Shown here piece by piece: positions 51,717 through 62,869 of a stretch of 64,000 nucleotides of DNA. The position numbers were made by a program, and so were the translations under genes. Position 1 is the first letter of the stretch; each line of letters begins with the position of its first letter. The stretch comes from an uncultured Bacteroidales bacterium (GTDB lineage Bacteria; Bacteroidota; Bacteroidia; Bacteroidales; Muribaculaceae): positions 1 to 64,000 of the forward strand of contig CACZHT010000031.1 of assembly GCA_902781045.1 (NCBI GenBank), in the 5' to 3' direction. Below the pieces are notes generated by a model. The model saw only the letters and a program-made list of their open reading frames with translations. It was not told the DNA's origin and ran no database searches.

Positions 51717-51752
51717 CTCTGGGAGAACTGGGAGAACTGGGAGAACTGAGAA
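51717..51752. repeat. 9-bp CTGGGAGAA tandem repeat
   Basis: Three CTGGGAGAA units and CTGAGAACC, starting directly after the stop of the second hydrogenase gene. Third copy of the CTGGGAnnn family. Confidence 0.8.
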
Positions 51753-51760
51753 CCAAACAA

Positions 51761-51799
51761 AGCGGCGGCGCGTCCTGGCTGAGGGGGCGCGCCGCCGCT
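51761..51799. terminator. Bidirectional terminator-like hairpin
   Basis: AGCGGCGGCGCG pairs with CGCGCCGCCGCT (12 bp, 15-nt loop) between the convergent hydrogenase and flotillin genes. Confidence 0.75.
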
Positions 51800-51826
51800 C
51801 CATATGGAGAGTAATGTGTGTTTTTG

Positions 51827-53311
51827 TTACTTAGTGGGCTCGGCCGGGGTGTCCTTCGGGCCCTCGTGCTTGCGGACGATACTGGCCAGGTCCACACCGA
51901 CGGCACTCTTGACCGTGTCGTTGACTTGGGCGAGCACCACCGGCAGTGTGCCGGTGATTGAGCCGATGCCCGTGCCCTGGTCGCCGCCGGTGCTGTAGAT
52001 GTTCACACCCTGGATGGTCGACATCTGCTCGGCGATGTTGCGGGTGATTTCGGGCAGCTTCTCGATGACCATCTGGGCCACAGCGGCATCGTTATACTTC
52101 TTGAACGCCTCGGCCTTCTTCTCCATGGCCTGAGCCTCGGCCTCGCCCTTCTTCTGCACGGCGTAGGCCTCGGCCTCGCCTCGTGCCTTGATACCCTCGG
52201 CCTCCTGCAGCATGGCGAACTTCTGTGCCTCGGCCTTGGCACGGATAGCCTCGGCCTCCTGCTCGGCCTCGTAGCGCTGTGCCTCGGCCTCGCGCTTGCG
52301 CTTCTCGAGGTCGGCCTCAGCGGTTTTCTGCACCTGGAACTTCTCGGCCTCGGCCTGGATTTGCACCGAGTAGCGGTCGGCATCGGCCTGCTTGTTGACC
52401 TCGGCCAGCAGCTGGTTCTCCTTGATTTTGATTTGTTCGGTGGTCAGGTCCTGCTCCTTGCGCGTGCGTGCAATCTGTGCCTCGACCTCCTTCTCGTTGA
52501 GCACTTTCTGCTGCTCCTGCTCCTGGATGCGGTAGGCCGCATCGGCCTGTGCCTGTCGTGTGTCGGCCTCCTGCTTGAGGTCGGCGCGACGGATGGTCAG
52601 CTCGTTCTGCCGCTCGGCGATGGCGGTCTGCGAGGCCACGGTGGCATCGTTGGCCAGCTTCTCGTTCTCGGCCTTGGCCTGGGCGATGTCCTTCTCGGCC
52701 TGCGCCTTGGTGATGGCGGCATTCTTGCGGATGGTCCAGGTGTTGTCGGCACCCAGGTTCTCAATCAGTCCCAGCTCGTCGGTGATGTTCTGCACATTGA
52801 AGGCCAGGATGGAGATGCCCAGCTTGGCCATGTCGGGTGCGGCCTTGTCCATCACCTGGTTGCTGAATCCGTCGCGGTCCACGTTCAGTTCTTTCAGTCC
52901 CTGGCTGCCGATGAGCTCACGCAGGTTGCCCTGCAGCGTGTCCTGCAGCTGGGCCGAGATGGTGCTGGCATCCATGTTCAGGAAGTTTCGTGCGGCCAGA
53001 CGCACGCCCTCGGGTGTGGGGGTGACGGCCACCTTGGCCACGGCGTCGACGTTGACGTTGATAAAGTCGTTGGTGGGCACACTGCGCTCGGTGCGGATGT
53101 CGACTGTGAGCTGGCCCAGATAGACTTTGTCCAGACGCTCGAAGATAGGGATTTTCACTCCGCCGGCACCGATGAGGATGCGCGGCTCGCGCTTGATGCC
53201 CGAGATGACGTAGGCCGTACTGGGCGGTGCCTTGACATAGCAGGTGAACAGAATCACTAACAGTAGCACAATGACTGCGGCGGCTACTATACCTATTTCA
53301 AATAGTCCCAT
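51827..53311 (-). CDS. Flotillin family protein (SPFH domain)
   Basis: The 494-residue protein has an N-terminal membrane segment (VAAAVIVLLLVILFTCYV), an SPFH/PHB domain over about 30-200 (RILIGAGGVKIPIFERLDKV, SVPTNDFINVNVDAVAKV), a long Ala/Glu-rich coiled coil to about 430 (AEAQRYEAEQEAEAIRAKAE) and a Gly-rich C-terminal tail. Matches FloT/YuaG-type flotillins of normal length. It scaffolds membrane microdomains and affects membrane fluidity and protein complexes. Single gene. Confidence 0.93.
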   Translation of the reverse strand: MGLFEIGIVAAAVIVLLLVILFTCYVKAPPSTAYVISGIKREPRILIGAGGVKIPIFERLDKVYLGQLTVDIRTERSVPTNDFINVNVDAVAKVAVTPTPEGVRLAARNFLNMDASTISAQLQDTLQGNLRELIGSQGLKELNVDRDGFSNQVMDKAAPDMAKLGISILAFNVQNITDELGLIENLGADNTWTIRKNAAITKAQAEKDIAQAKAENEKLANDATVASQTAIAERQNELTIRRADLKQEADTRQAQADAAYRIQEQEQQKVLNEKEVEAQIARTRKEQDLTTEQIKIKENQLLAEVNKQADADRYSVQIQAEAEKFQVQKTAEADLEKRKREAEAQRYEAEQEAEAIRAKAEAQKFAMLQEAEGIKARGEAEAYAVQKKGEAEAQAMEKKAEAFKKYNDAAVAQMVIEKLPEITRNIAEQMSTIQGVNIYSTGGDQGTGIGSITGTLPVVLAQVNDTVKSAVGVDLASIVRKHEGPKDTPAEPTK

Positions 53312-53410
53312 AACAGTTTTGAGTTTTTGGTTTTTAGTTTTTAGTTGCGCAGTTAGCGCTCTATGTCATATATTGCAAAAATCATGCCAGTGGGGTGGGT
53401 GAGCAGACAA

Positions 53411-53444
53411 AAAGTGGGATTCCGCGATTGAGGGACCCCACTTT
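53411..53444 (-). terminator. Probable terminator after the 366-residue secreted protein gene
   Basis: AAAGTGGG pairs with CCCACTTT, 18-nt loop, then TTTTTGTCT on the minus strand. 60 bp past the stop. The interval 53319-53510 otherwise holds TTAGTT-type repeats. Confidence 0.5.
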
Positions 53445-53445
53445 G

Positions 53446-53510
53446 TTTTAGTTTTTAGTTTTTAGTTGTCAGTTTTTAGTTGTCAGTTTTTAGTTGTCAG
53501 TTTTTACTTG
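53446..53510. repeat. TTTTTAGTTGTCAG tandem repeat
   Basis: Three or four units of GTCAGTTTTTAGTT run up to the stop codon of the minus-strand gene, preceded by simple TTTTTAGTT. Related tract at 53319-53345. Confidence 0.7.
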
Positions 53511-54604
53511 ACAATCTTGGTTGTGCCGGTTGTGCCGTCGCTGTAGCGGGTGACAACGATGTTAACTCCCTCAAAGGGCTTGCTGCTTGTCTGGCCGGCC
53601 AGGTTGACATAACTGACACTAGCCACCGCCTTGGCTGTGAGCGTGTGGTCGATGGCAGTGGATTCTGACAGCGGCTCGTCGAGCACAATGACACACTCAT
53701 ACATCGGAGCGCCTATGGTGTACTGCACGTTGTAGAACATGGGGTTGTCGATGCGCATCACAGCGCAGTCCTTCAGAGTGATGGTCTTCTTGTCGCTGGC
53801 GATGGTACCCACCACGGGGGTGCTCAGGCCTTCCTGCTCCTCAAGGTAGAGGTTGGCGGGAATGGCACCGAGCGTGTACTCCCTGGCGTTGTTCTTGTAG
53901 ACCCTCTGTTCGGCGGGCAGGGTAACGGTCATGTCCTGCAGATTGAGGTCAAAGGTGGCGATAGGCCTCACCTCGTTGAAGTTGGCAATCATGAGCTGGT
54001 CACCGATTTGCTCGGCGTATGCCGTCTTGTTGGGCTCGCCCATGGGCAGCTTCTCCCAGCCGAGGAAGTCCCAGTCGTCATTGACCTTGACATCCCACAG
54101 ACCCAGCTGGGTGGTGGCATTGGGGACAACGATGGCAGTTGTGATGCCCTCGGCAAACATGGCGCCCTTGTTCTCGCTGAACGACTGGTTGACGGTGATG
54201 ATGTTCCAGGGGTCGAGCGTGAGCTTGCCATCCACAAACTTGCCCGTGAGGCTGGTCGAATATAAGTCCATCGGACTCTTGTCGGCATCAGCTGCGGGAA
54301 CAATCATGTAGTAAACCATCTCATAGGTGTCGTAGTCATAGTCTCCACCCAGTGTCTGCACGGCCACATTGACGTTGCCCTCCTCGTCGACACCAAACAG
54401 CAGGTTGGTGTCGTTGTAGAAGTTCTGGATAGCCATTGTTCCGGCATTGGAGCTCTCAGTGATTTGCGTCATTCCGCCGGTGCTCACGGCCACGCCATCC
54501 ATCTGGTCGATGCGCAGGGTCATGCCTGCAAAGTCGTCGGCAGTCACAGCGGTTGCTGCCAGGGCCATACCGGCCACTGTAAGAGAAAGTAAAATTTTCT
54601 TCAT
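53504..54604 (-). CDS. Secreted protein with sorting-type C-terminus, unknown function
   Basis: A 366-residue protein with a signal peptide (MKKILLSLTVAGMALAATA). The body is all-beta with DYDYDTYEMVYYMIVPAA and LEEQEGLSTPVVGTI segments and no recognised fold. The end (SVSYVNLAGQTSSKPFEGVN, then IVVTRYSDGTTGTTKIVK) is the same sort of tail as in the 783-residue protein. Minus-strand promoter TAATTTTG at 54669-54676. Probably surface-exposed. Confidence 0.7.
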   Translation of the reverse strand: MKKILLSLTVAGMALAATAVTADDFAGMTLRIDQMDGVAVSTGGMTQITESSNAGTMAIQNFYNDTNLLFGVDEEGNVNVAVQTLGGDYDYDTYEMVYYMIVPAADADKSPMDLYSTSLTGKFVDGKLTLDPWNIITVNQSFSENKGAMFAEGITTAIVVPNATTQLGLWDVKVNDDWDFLGWEKLPMGEPNKTAYAEQIGDQLMIANFNEVRPIATFDLNLQDMTVTLPAEQRVYKNNAREYTLGAIPANLYLEEQEGLSTPVVGTIASDKKTITLKDCAVMRIDNPMFYNVQYTIGAPMYECVIVLDEPLSESTAIDHTLTAKAVASVSYVNLAGQTSSKPFEGVNIVVTRYSDGTTGTTKIVK

Positions 54605-54727
54605 AACGAAATTTGATAAAGTTTCGGTTTAAGTGTTAGAAATTGGTTGGTCTGTTGAAAATCGGGTGCAAAATTAGGCAAAAATCCAGTTCCCCACAAT
54701 AGGGGACATCATTATTTCATAAAAAAA

Positions 54728-54760
54728 GCAGCCCCTCGTCGGGCGATGACGAGGAGCTGC
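54728..54760 (-). terminator. Intrinsic terminator after the 1286-residue secreted protein gene
   Basis: GCAGC, internal mismatch, CTCGTC pairs with GACGAG, GCTGC around a 7-nt loop; followed by seven T residues on the minus strand. 20 bp past the stop. Confidence 0.8.
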
Positions 54761-54779
54761 CATGCGCTAATGAGGCACG

Positions 54780-57700
54780 TCAGTTTGCCACCCGGATTGT
54801 GCCTGCCGAAGTCTGAATCAGATAGATGCCATGAGGCAGTGTCGCAGTGTCCAGACAATCTCTGCCTGTCGCCACCAGCCGCCCCATGATGTCAAAAACG
54901 CGAATGGTGCCACAGACAACGACTTTGCCGCCTTGTAGCGACAACGGTTGGCGGTCGGTGACTGTGCTCACACCCACCTGCGGCTCGACCTCAACGACAT
55001 GGTCGACATAGACGTCAAAGTAGTAGTCGCGGTCGGCCACAATGTCATAGTCGGGTGTCTGCTGACCATTGTTCCAGTTGTTGAAAATCAGGTGGTAGTT
55101 GCCACTGTCGGTGTCGAGCAAGAACTTCTTGTAGCTGACATTGCCCAGTTGCACCAGGTCGACCCAGGTCTGGCCCGGCCACGCCCCGAAGAGCTCACTG
55201 TCGCCCCAAGCATAGAGCCCCAGGGCATCCCATCCGGTGAGGTCGTTGGCATAGATGTAATGGCGGGCGGTGGGAACGGGCGGCAGCGAGCCACTGAATG
55301 CCACATTGTCAATGCCCAGCGCCATGGCACTCTGCGCGGCCGTCCCGGCGGCCACACTGATGTTCCAGGCCAGGAAGAGGTCGCATCCGGGCTGTGCCAC
55401 AGTGGGCAGCGTGCCACTGACATGCACCACTTCGCCGGGCACGCTGGCATAGCCGGCAGTCTGGGCATCGGCGGCAAAGTGGGTCTTGAACGCGTTGCCG
55501 GCACTGGTCCAGTTGCGGCCGTCAATCGAATAGTAAAGCTGCACGTCGAAGCCCTCACTGTTGTTGCCCATGCGGTACTTCTCCACATCATAGTCCAGCT
55601 GGATGTCCTGGATGTTCTTGCGCCCGGTGTTGAGCAGGTGGACGTAGACGTTGACGCAGCGCGTGCCTCCGGCCACACCTGTCGAGATGCCTCCCAGGGC
55701 ACGGTCGATGGCGTTGTCGGCCCCGAAGTTCCAAGTGCCGTTCTTGGCATTGCTGGGCAGATTGGCGCCACCGGCATACATTGTCACTTCATCGGCCTGG
55801 TCATAGCGCCCCACGGTGCGCGGAGCGGTGAGGATGCGGTCGATGCGCCAGCCCATGGGCAAAGCCGCCTCGGCCTCGCTGCCCATTGAGTCGAATTGTT
55901 CGCTCATGGTCAGGTTGTCGCCATCCAGCTCGATGGCCGGCAACAGGGGCATCTCGGTCACCGGGGCTGCAACATGAATCAGCGCTTGCTCGGTGAACGT
56001 GCCGTTGGTCACGCTCAAGGTGTAGTCGCCCAACGTGTGGTCGCTGGCATAGACATAGTTGTCGTCAATCGCTCCACCGCCACTGAGGGTGGCCACCAGC
56101 GGTGTCTCGCTGGCGATGGCCATGCCGAACTGGTCGCGCAGCACCACACTGTAGCGCACTGTAGCCGCCGTGTGGTCGACCACGTTGTCAAAGCCCAGCA
56201 GTGCACGGCTGGCATAGCCCCGCATGGCTGCTGCGTCGTCGGCCGTCATGTCCGTCGGTGCCCAGGTGATGGTGGCAGGATCCACGCCATAGATCAGGCC
56301 GTACTCCATGGCTGCGGCCATATAGGTGGCCTTGAGCGTGGGATGGCGGTCGTCCTGGAACCAGGTGAGCGTTCCGTCGGCACCCTCGCGGTCATACACA
56401 TCCTGGTAGGCAACGCCCACCGGACACAACGTCACACCCAGTTCGCGAGCCACATCCAGATAGTTGGCAACAAAGGCCCTGTTGAACGCCGTGTAGTTCT
56501 CCCAGTCGCCGCTGTAGGCCCAGTTGATGGGCAGGATGATGACGGCATTGGGGTTGGGGCAATAGTCGCGGACATAGTCGACCCATTGCTTGACATTGGC
56601 CCTGAAGGCAGCGATGTCGGTTCGCGGCAGACTGCTCTGCTCCTGCAGGATGATGTGGCTCCAGGGCTGGCTGCGCACCAGCATCTTGGCTCCCGGCGTG
56701 CCGTCTTCGGCCAGACCGTCACCCTCGGCCCAGTGGGTGCTCAAGGGTTTGCCCAGCAGGGTGTGCTTGGTCCACTGCGCATCGGTGCCCATGGCCTGGG
56801 CGATGTCGTTGAACACAGCATCCTGGTCGTTATAGTAGATGAGACTGTTGTTGAGCGAGAGTACCCTGACCTGTTGGGGCTGCTCGGGCACCAGCACCAC
56901 CTCGGCCGGACGCAGCTCCATGCTCACGGGTTGCGATGCCATTGGCTCCAGGCTGTAGTGGCCCGTGTTGATGTCGAAGGTCACCTGATAGGTGCCCGGC
57001 TCGGCACAGACACTGCCCCTACTGCCTTTTTCCAGCGTGCCCTCGAGGCTGGCTTGGGTGGCATCTTGTCCACCGGGATTGCCCCACACACCTGCCATGC
57101 CCAGCCGCTGATAGATGCGCCATCGGCTCAAGCCGTCATCACCCGGCGTGAGTGTCACCTGCCCGGCAAACACGCCGGGTTGGTCGGTGAGCGAGAGTGC
57201 GCCACTGGTGTCGACATAGTTCCACCCATTGTGGTCGCCCATGACATACACTGTGGTCAGCCCGCTGGGGTCGTCATTGCTCTCGAGCAGCAGGGTGGCC
57301 TGCCCGTCGGCAATATTCAGCACAATGCGTGAGCAGATGTAGGTGTTGCCGCCACAAGAGATGTTGTCGTTGGTGCCCAGCACCAGACCGTAAGGGGTGT
57401 CAATCTGGATGGACGAGCCATTGGAGCCATAGTTGCATGCACTGCTCCACGAGGCATCGGCCACCTTGAACTGTCCGCTCAGCTGCTTGTCATAGAGCAC
57501 AAATGTGCCACTGCCCTCATCGCTGAACTCCCAGTCGGCGCTGGCTCCCCACGAGTTGACCTCGCCACGCAGATAGATGCCCGACGGCACAAACGGTGGA
57601 CGCGTCGGGTCGACCCAGCCGGTATAGCTGCCCGGGTCGGCAATCTCGGTCACCTCGCTGGAGGTGACACAATAGTAGTGGTCGCGGTCGGCGACAATGG

Positions 57701-58640
57701 TCGGTCCAGCCACACTGGCTCCGGCGCCGTTGCTGAATGCCAGGTCGACTTGCGAGCCATCGGCAGGCAGCTCAAAGTACTTGTAGTTCACACCATTGAC
57801 CACCGCAGTGCCCGCCATGGTCAGCGTCTGGTCGCCGGCATTGAGCAGCAGAGTGGGCCACCGGGTCACGTCCTCGGCATAGATGGCGCACAGGTTCTCC
57901 TCGCCCTCAAACGTGGCGCTGATGCTCACATCGTCCAGTGCCAGGCCCATGGCCAGATTGGGGCTTGAACCACTGGCCACGCTGATGTTCCAGGCCAGAT
58001 AGACCTCGGCACCGGCCGGCACCGAGAGCTTGATGGTACGGTCACTGACCTGTGTGGTGGTGATGGGCACCACCTCGGCCCCGATGGTCGACTCGTCGGG
58101 CGCATAGTAGGTGCGCAGACCGTCGCCGGCACTGATCCACTCCGTGCCGTCGAGTGAATAGTAGACCTGCACGGCAAAGCCCTCGGGATTGCTGCCATAG
58201 CGATACTTCTCGATGGCATAGTCCAGCGTGAGCTTGGTCAGAGGCACGTCGGCGCCATTGACCAGGCGCGTCATCACACTCAGGCAGCGTGTGCCCCCCG
58301 ACACGGTGGTCGACAGGCCACCCACGGCACGGTCGCCGGGATGGTTGCTGGCCCCGAAGTTCCAGGTGCCGTTCTTGGCATTGCTGGCCAGTGAGACACC
58401 ACCCTCATACATCAGGGTGGTCTGTGCTCCGGCAAATGTGCCCAGCGTGCGCGGAGCGTTCATCTGCCGGTCGACGCGCCAGTCGGCGGGCATCTCCAGA
58501 GTTGCCGTAGCGGTGGCTGCGTCCCACATTTCATCGAAGTTCTGTGCCACTGTCCGTGCGTCGGGAGTCACCTCGACCGACCATGCCACCGACCACAGCA
58601 GCAAGCACAGCAGTGTTGCGATAGTTTTAAACTTGTTCAT
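54780..58640 (-). CDS. Giant secreted multidomain SGNH-hydrolase-type protein with duplicated beta-sandwich modules
   Basis: The 1286-residue protein has a signal peptide (MNKFKTIATLLCLLLWSVAW). Parts in order: beta-sandwich copy 1 (about 57-242, NAPRTLGT, SNAKNGTWNFGA, YLAWNISVASG); SusE/F-like glycan-binding-type units (about 350-413 and 462-565, IYLRGEVNSWG, VYVMGDHNGWN); an SGNH/DUF4886 hydrolase (about 592-793, LSLNNSLIYYND with the Ser, IILQEQSSL, DDRHPTLKA with the Asp-His pair); an Ig-like segment; beta-sandwich copy 2 (about 935-1117, TAPRTVGR, SNAKNGTWNFGA); a CBM26-like module (about 1127-1213, LYAWGDSELFGAWPG); and a sorting-type tail. Likely deacetylates or de-esterifies a complex glycan outside the cell. 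Divergent from the GH2 gene. Confidence 0.82.
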   Translation of the reverse strand: MNKFKTIATLLCLLLWSVAWSVEVTPDARTVAQNFDEMWDAATATATLEMPADWRVDRQMNAPRTLGTFAGAQTTLMYEGGVSLASNAKNGTWNFGASNHPGDRAVGGLSTTVSGGTRCLSVMTRLVNGADVPLTKLTLDYAIEKYRYGSNPEGFAVQVYYSLDGTEWISAGDGLRTYYAPDESTIGAEVVPITTTQVSDRTIKLSVPAGAEVYLAWNISVASGSSPNLAMGLALDDVSISATFEGEENLCAIYAEDVTRWPTLLLNAGDQTLTMAGTAVVNGVNYKYFELPADGSQVDLAFSNGAGASVAGPTIVADRDHYYCVTSSEVTEIADPGSYTGWVDPTRPPFVPSGIYLRGEVNSWGASADWEFSDEGSGTFVLYDKQLSGQFKVADASWSSACNYGSNGSSIQIDTPYGLVLGTNDNISCGGNTYICSRIVLNIADGQATLLLESNDDPSGLTTVYVMGDHNGWNYVDTSGALSLTDQPGVFAGQVTLTPGDDGLSRWRIYQRLGMAGVWGNPGGQDATQASLEGTLEKGSRGSVCAEPGTYQVTFDINTGHYSLEPMASQPVSMELRPAEVVLVPEQPQQVRVLSLNNSLIYYNDQDAVFNDIAQAMGTDAQWTKHTLLGKPLSTHWAEGDGLAEDGTPGAKMLVRSQPWSHIILQEQSSLPRTDIAAFRANVKQWVDYVRDYCPNPNAVIILPINWAYSGDWENYTAFNRAFVANYLDVARELGVTLCPVGVAYQDVYDREGADGTLTWFQDDRHPTLKATYMAAAMEYGLIYGVDPATITWAPTDMTADDAAAMRGYASRALLGFDNVVDHTAATVRYSVVLRDQFGMAIASETPLVATLSGGGAIDDNYVYASDHTLGDYTLSVTNGTFTEQALIHVAAPVTEMPLLPAIELDGDNLTMSEQFDSMGSEAEAALPMGWRIDRILTAPRTVGRYDQADEVTMYAGGANLPSNAKNGTWNFGADNAIDRALGGISTGVAGGTRCVNVYVHLLNTGRKNIQDIQLDYDVEKYRMGNNSEGFDVQLYYSIDGRNWTSAGNAFKTHFAADAQTAGYASVPGEVVHVSGTLPTVAQPGCDLFLAWNISVAAGTAAQSAMALGIDNVAFSGSLPPVPTARHYIYANDLTGWDALGLYAWGDSELFGAWPGQTWVDLVQLGNVSYKKFLLDTDSGNYHLIFNNWNNGQQTPDYDIVADRDYYFDVYVDHVVEVEPQVGVSTVTDRQPLSLQGGKVVVCGTIRVFDIMGRLVATGRDCLDTATLPHGIYLIQTSAGTIRVAN

Positions 58641-58682
58641 AAATCATTTTTTTAATCTTGCGTTTGTCCATAAAACTAGCCA

Positions 58683-58690
58683 CAAAGGTA
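58683..58690 (-). promoter_or_regulatory. Promoter of the 1286-residue protein gene
   Basis: Minus-strand TACCTTTG, 42 bp before the ATG, in the divergent gap 58641-58884 shared with the GH2 gene. Confidence 0.6.
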
Positions 58691-58836
58691 GTACTTTTAG
58701 CCGAGAAATGAAAATTAAAAAAATGATACAATTGGGGACGGTTCTGTTTTGTATCATTTGCAATGAAAAAAAGGCATAAGAAAGCTCGAGCACCGCAATA
58801 AGCAACCCGAAACTCAAAGAGGGTTTGGCAGATTGA

Positions 58837-61974
<3,138 letters not shown>

Positions 61975-62036
61975 GGGATACTCAGATAATTTACAACAAT
62001 TTGTTTGTCAGATAGATAAATATTTGTGCCTTTGCA

Positions 62037-62082
62037 AATGCCCCCCGAACTGCCCATCACGGGCCGTTTCGGGGGCATTCCT
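62037..62082 (+). terminator. Terminator after the GH2 gene
   Basis: AATGCCCCC pairs with GGGGGCATT, extended by CGAA(C/A)-type inner pairs and GCCC/GGGC, then CCTTTT. About 62 bp past the stop. The rest of 62083-62509 is AT-rich with no gene that I can support. Confidence 0.7.
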
Positions 62083-62376
62083 TTTAAAAAGTGTCGTGAA
62101 GTTCCGAAAAATTTCTGACATACGCCCAACATTGGGCTTCACAGAGTTCGATATAAGGTAAAAAATGCTCTTTGGGAATCGGTTTTGTTTTGTCTGCTTA
62201 AAGAGGCCTAGACTAAACCGATTGGGAACGATATACCTGTAGTCCCTCCAAGGTAAGAGATACGAAAGCCTTTATTTCTTCAAGTTTTTTTTATGTCGTT
62301 TTCTTTATTGTAACTTTCTATTATTGCTGTATTATATATTGATATGCATTGATTATATTATTATATAGTCAATTAT

Positions 62377-62423
62377 GGTTTAGTTTACTCCGTTTTATAT
62401 ATAAAAGAGGGATAAACTAAACC
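62377..62423. repeat. 11-bp perfect inverted repeat in AT-rich gap
   Basis: GGTTTAGTTTA (62377-62387) and TAAACTAAACC (62413-62423) with a 25-bp AT-rich centre. A related CTAAACCGATT is at about 62213. Could be an operator or element end. Confidence 0.5.
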
Positions 62424-62509
62424 TACTTCCCAGGCAGAATCTACTTGCCGATGCAGGAAATAAACATCGTTGATTATTAGGTAGTTAGCTGCTAAACGAT
62501 AGAAAAGTG

Positions 62510-62869
62510 CTAAAACTGCTCAAAATAATTTTCAAAAATCGCATATTTAACGTAATCAACATTTGTTAAGGTGGTAAAAGCCCCAGGTAGGCTCAAAATC
62601 GGCAAAAACAAAGAGTTTAAGCTGCTTTTGAAGGGATGTTCCACCTTTCTTAAACTATAGGATAAGTTCTTTTGTTCTTTCATTCGGTTGAATATTTTGT
62701 TAAATGTTGATATTTTATGCTCAATATATTGTGGCGAAAGAAGTAAGCGTTTTACACCCTTTGACTTTTCCGCCTGGATGAATCGAGCAGATATTTCAGA
62801 GAACTGAATGAACATATCATGGAGAATTTCGTGGGGTGTTATTTCACATAATTCTGATATATGATTCAT
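62510..62869 (-). CDS. Small AT-rich gene of unknown function, coupled to the ATPase
   Basis: A 119-residue, Lys/Phe-rich protein without signal or membrane helix (MFIQFSEISARFIQAEKSK, SPQYIEHKISTFNKIFNRM). No family recognised. Its ATG overlaps the stop of the ATPase gene by 4 bp, so it is translated with it. Low GC compared with the rest of the window suggests recent acquisition. The other ATPase at 39414 lacks such a partner. Confidence 0.5.
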   Translation of the reverse strand: MNHISELCEITPHEILHDMFIQFSEISARFIQAEKSKGVKRLLLSPQYIEHKISTFNKIFNRMKEQKNLSYSLRKVEHPFKSSLNSLFLPILSLPGAFTTLTNVDYVKYAIFENYFEQF

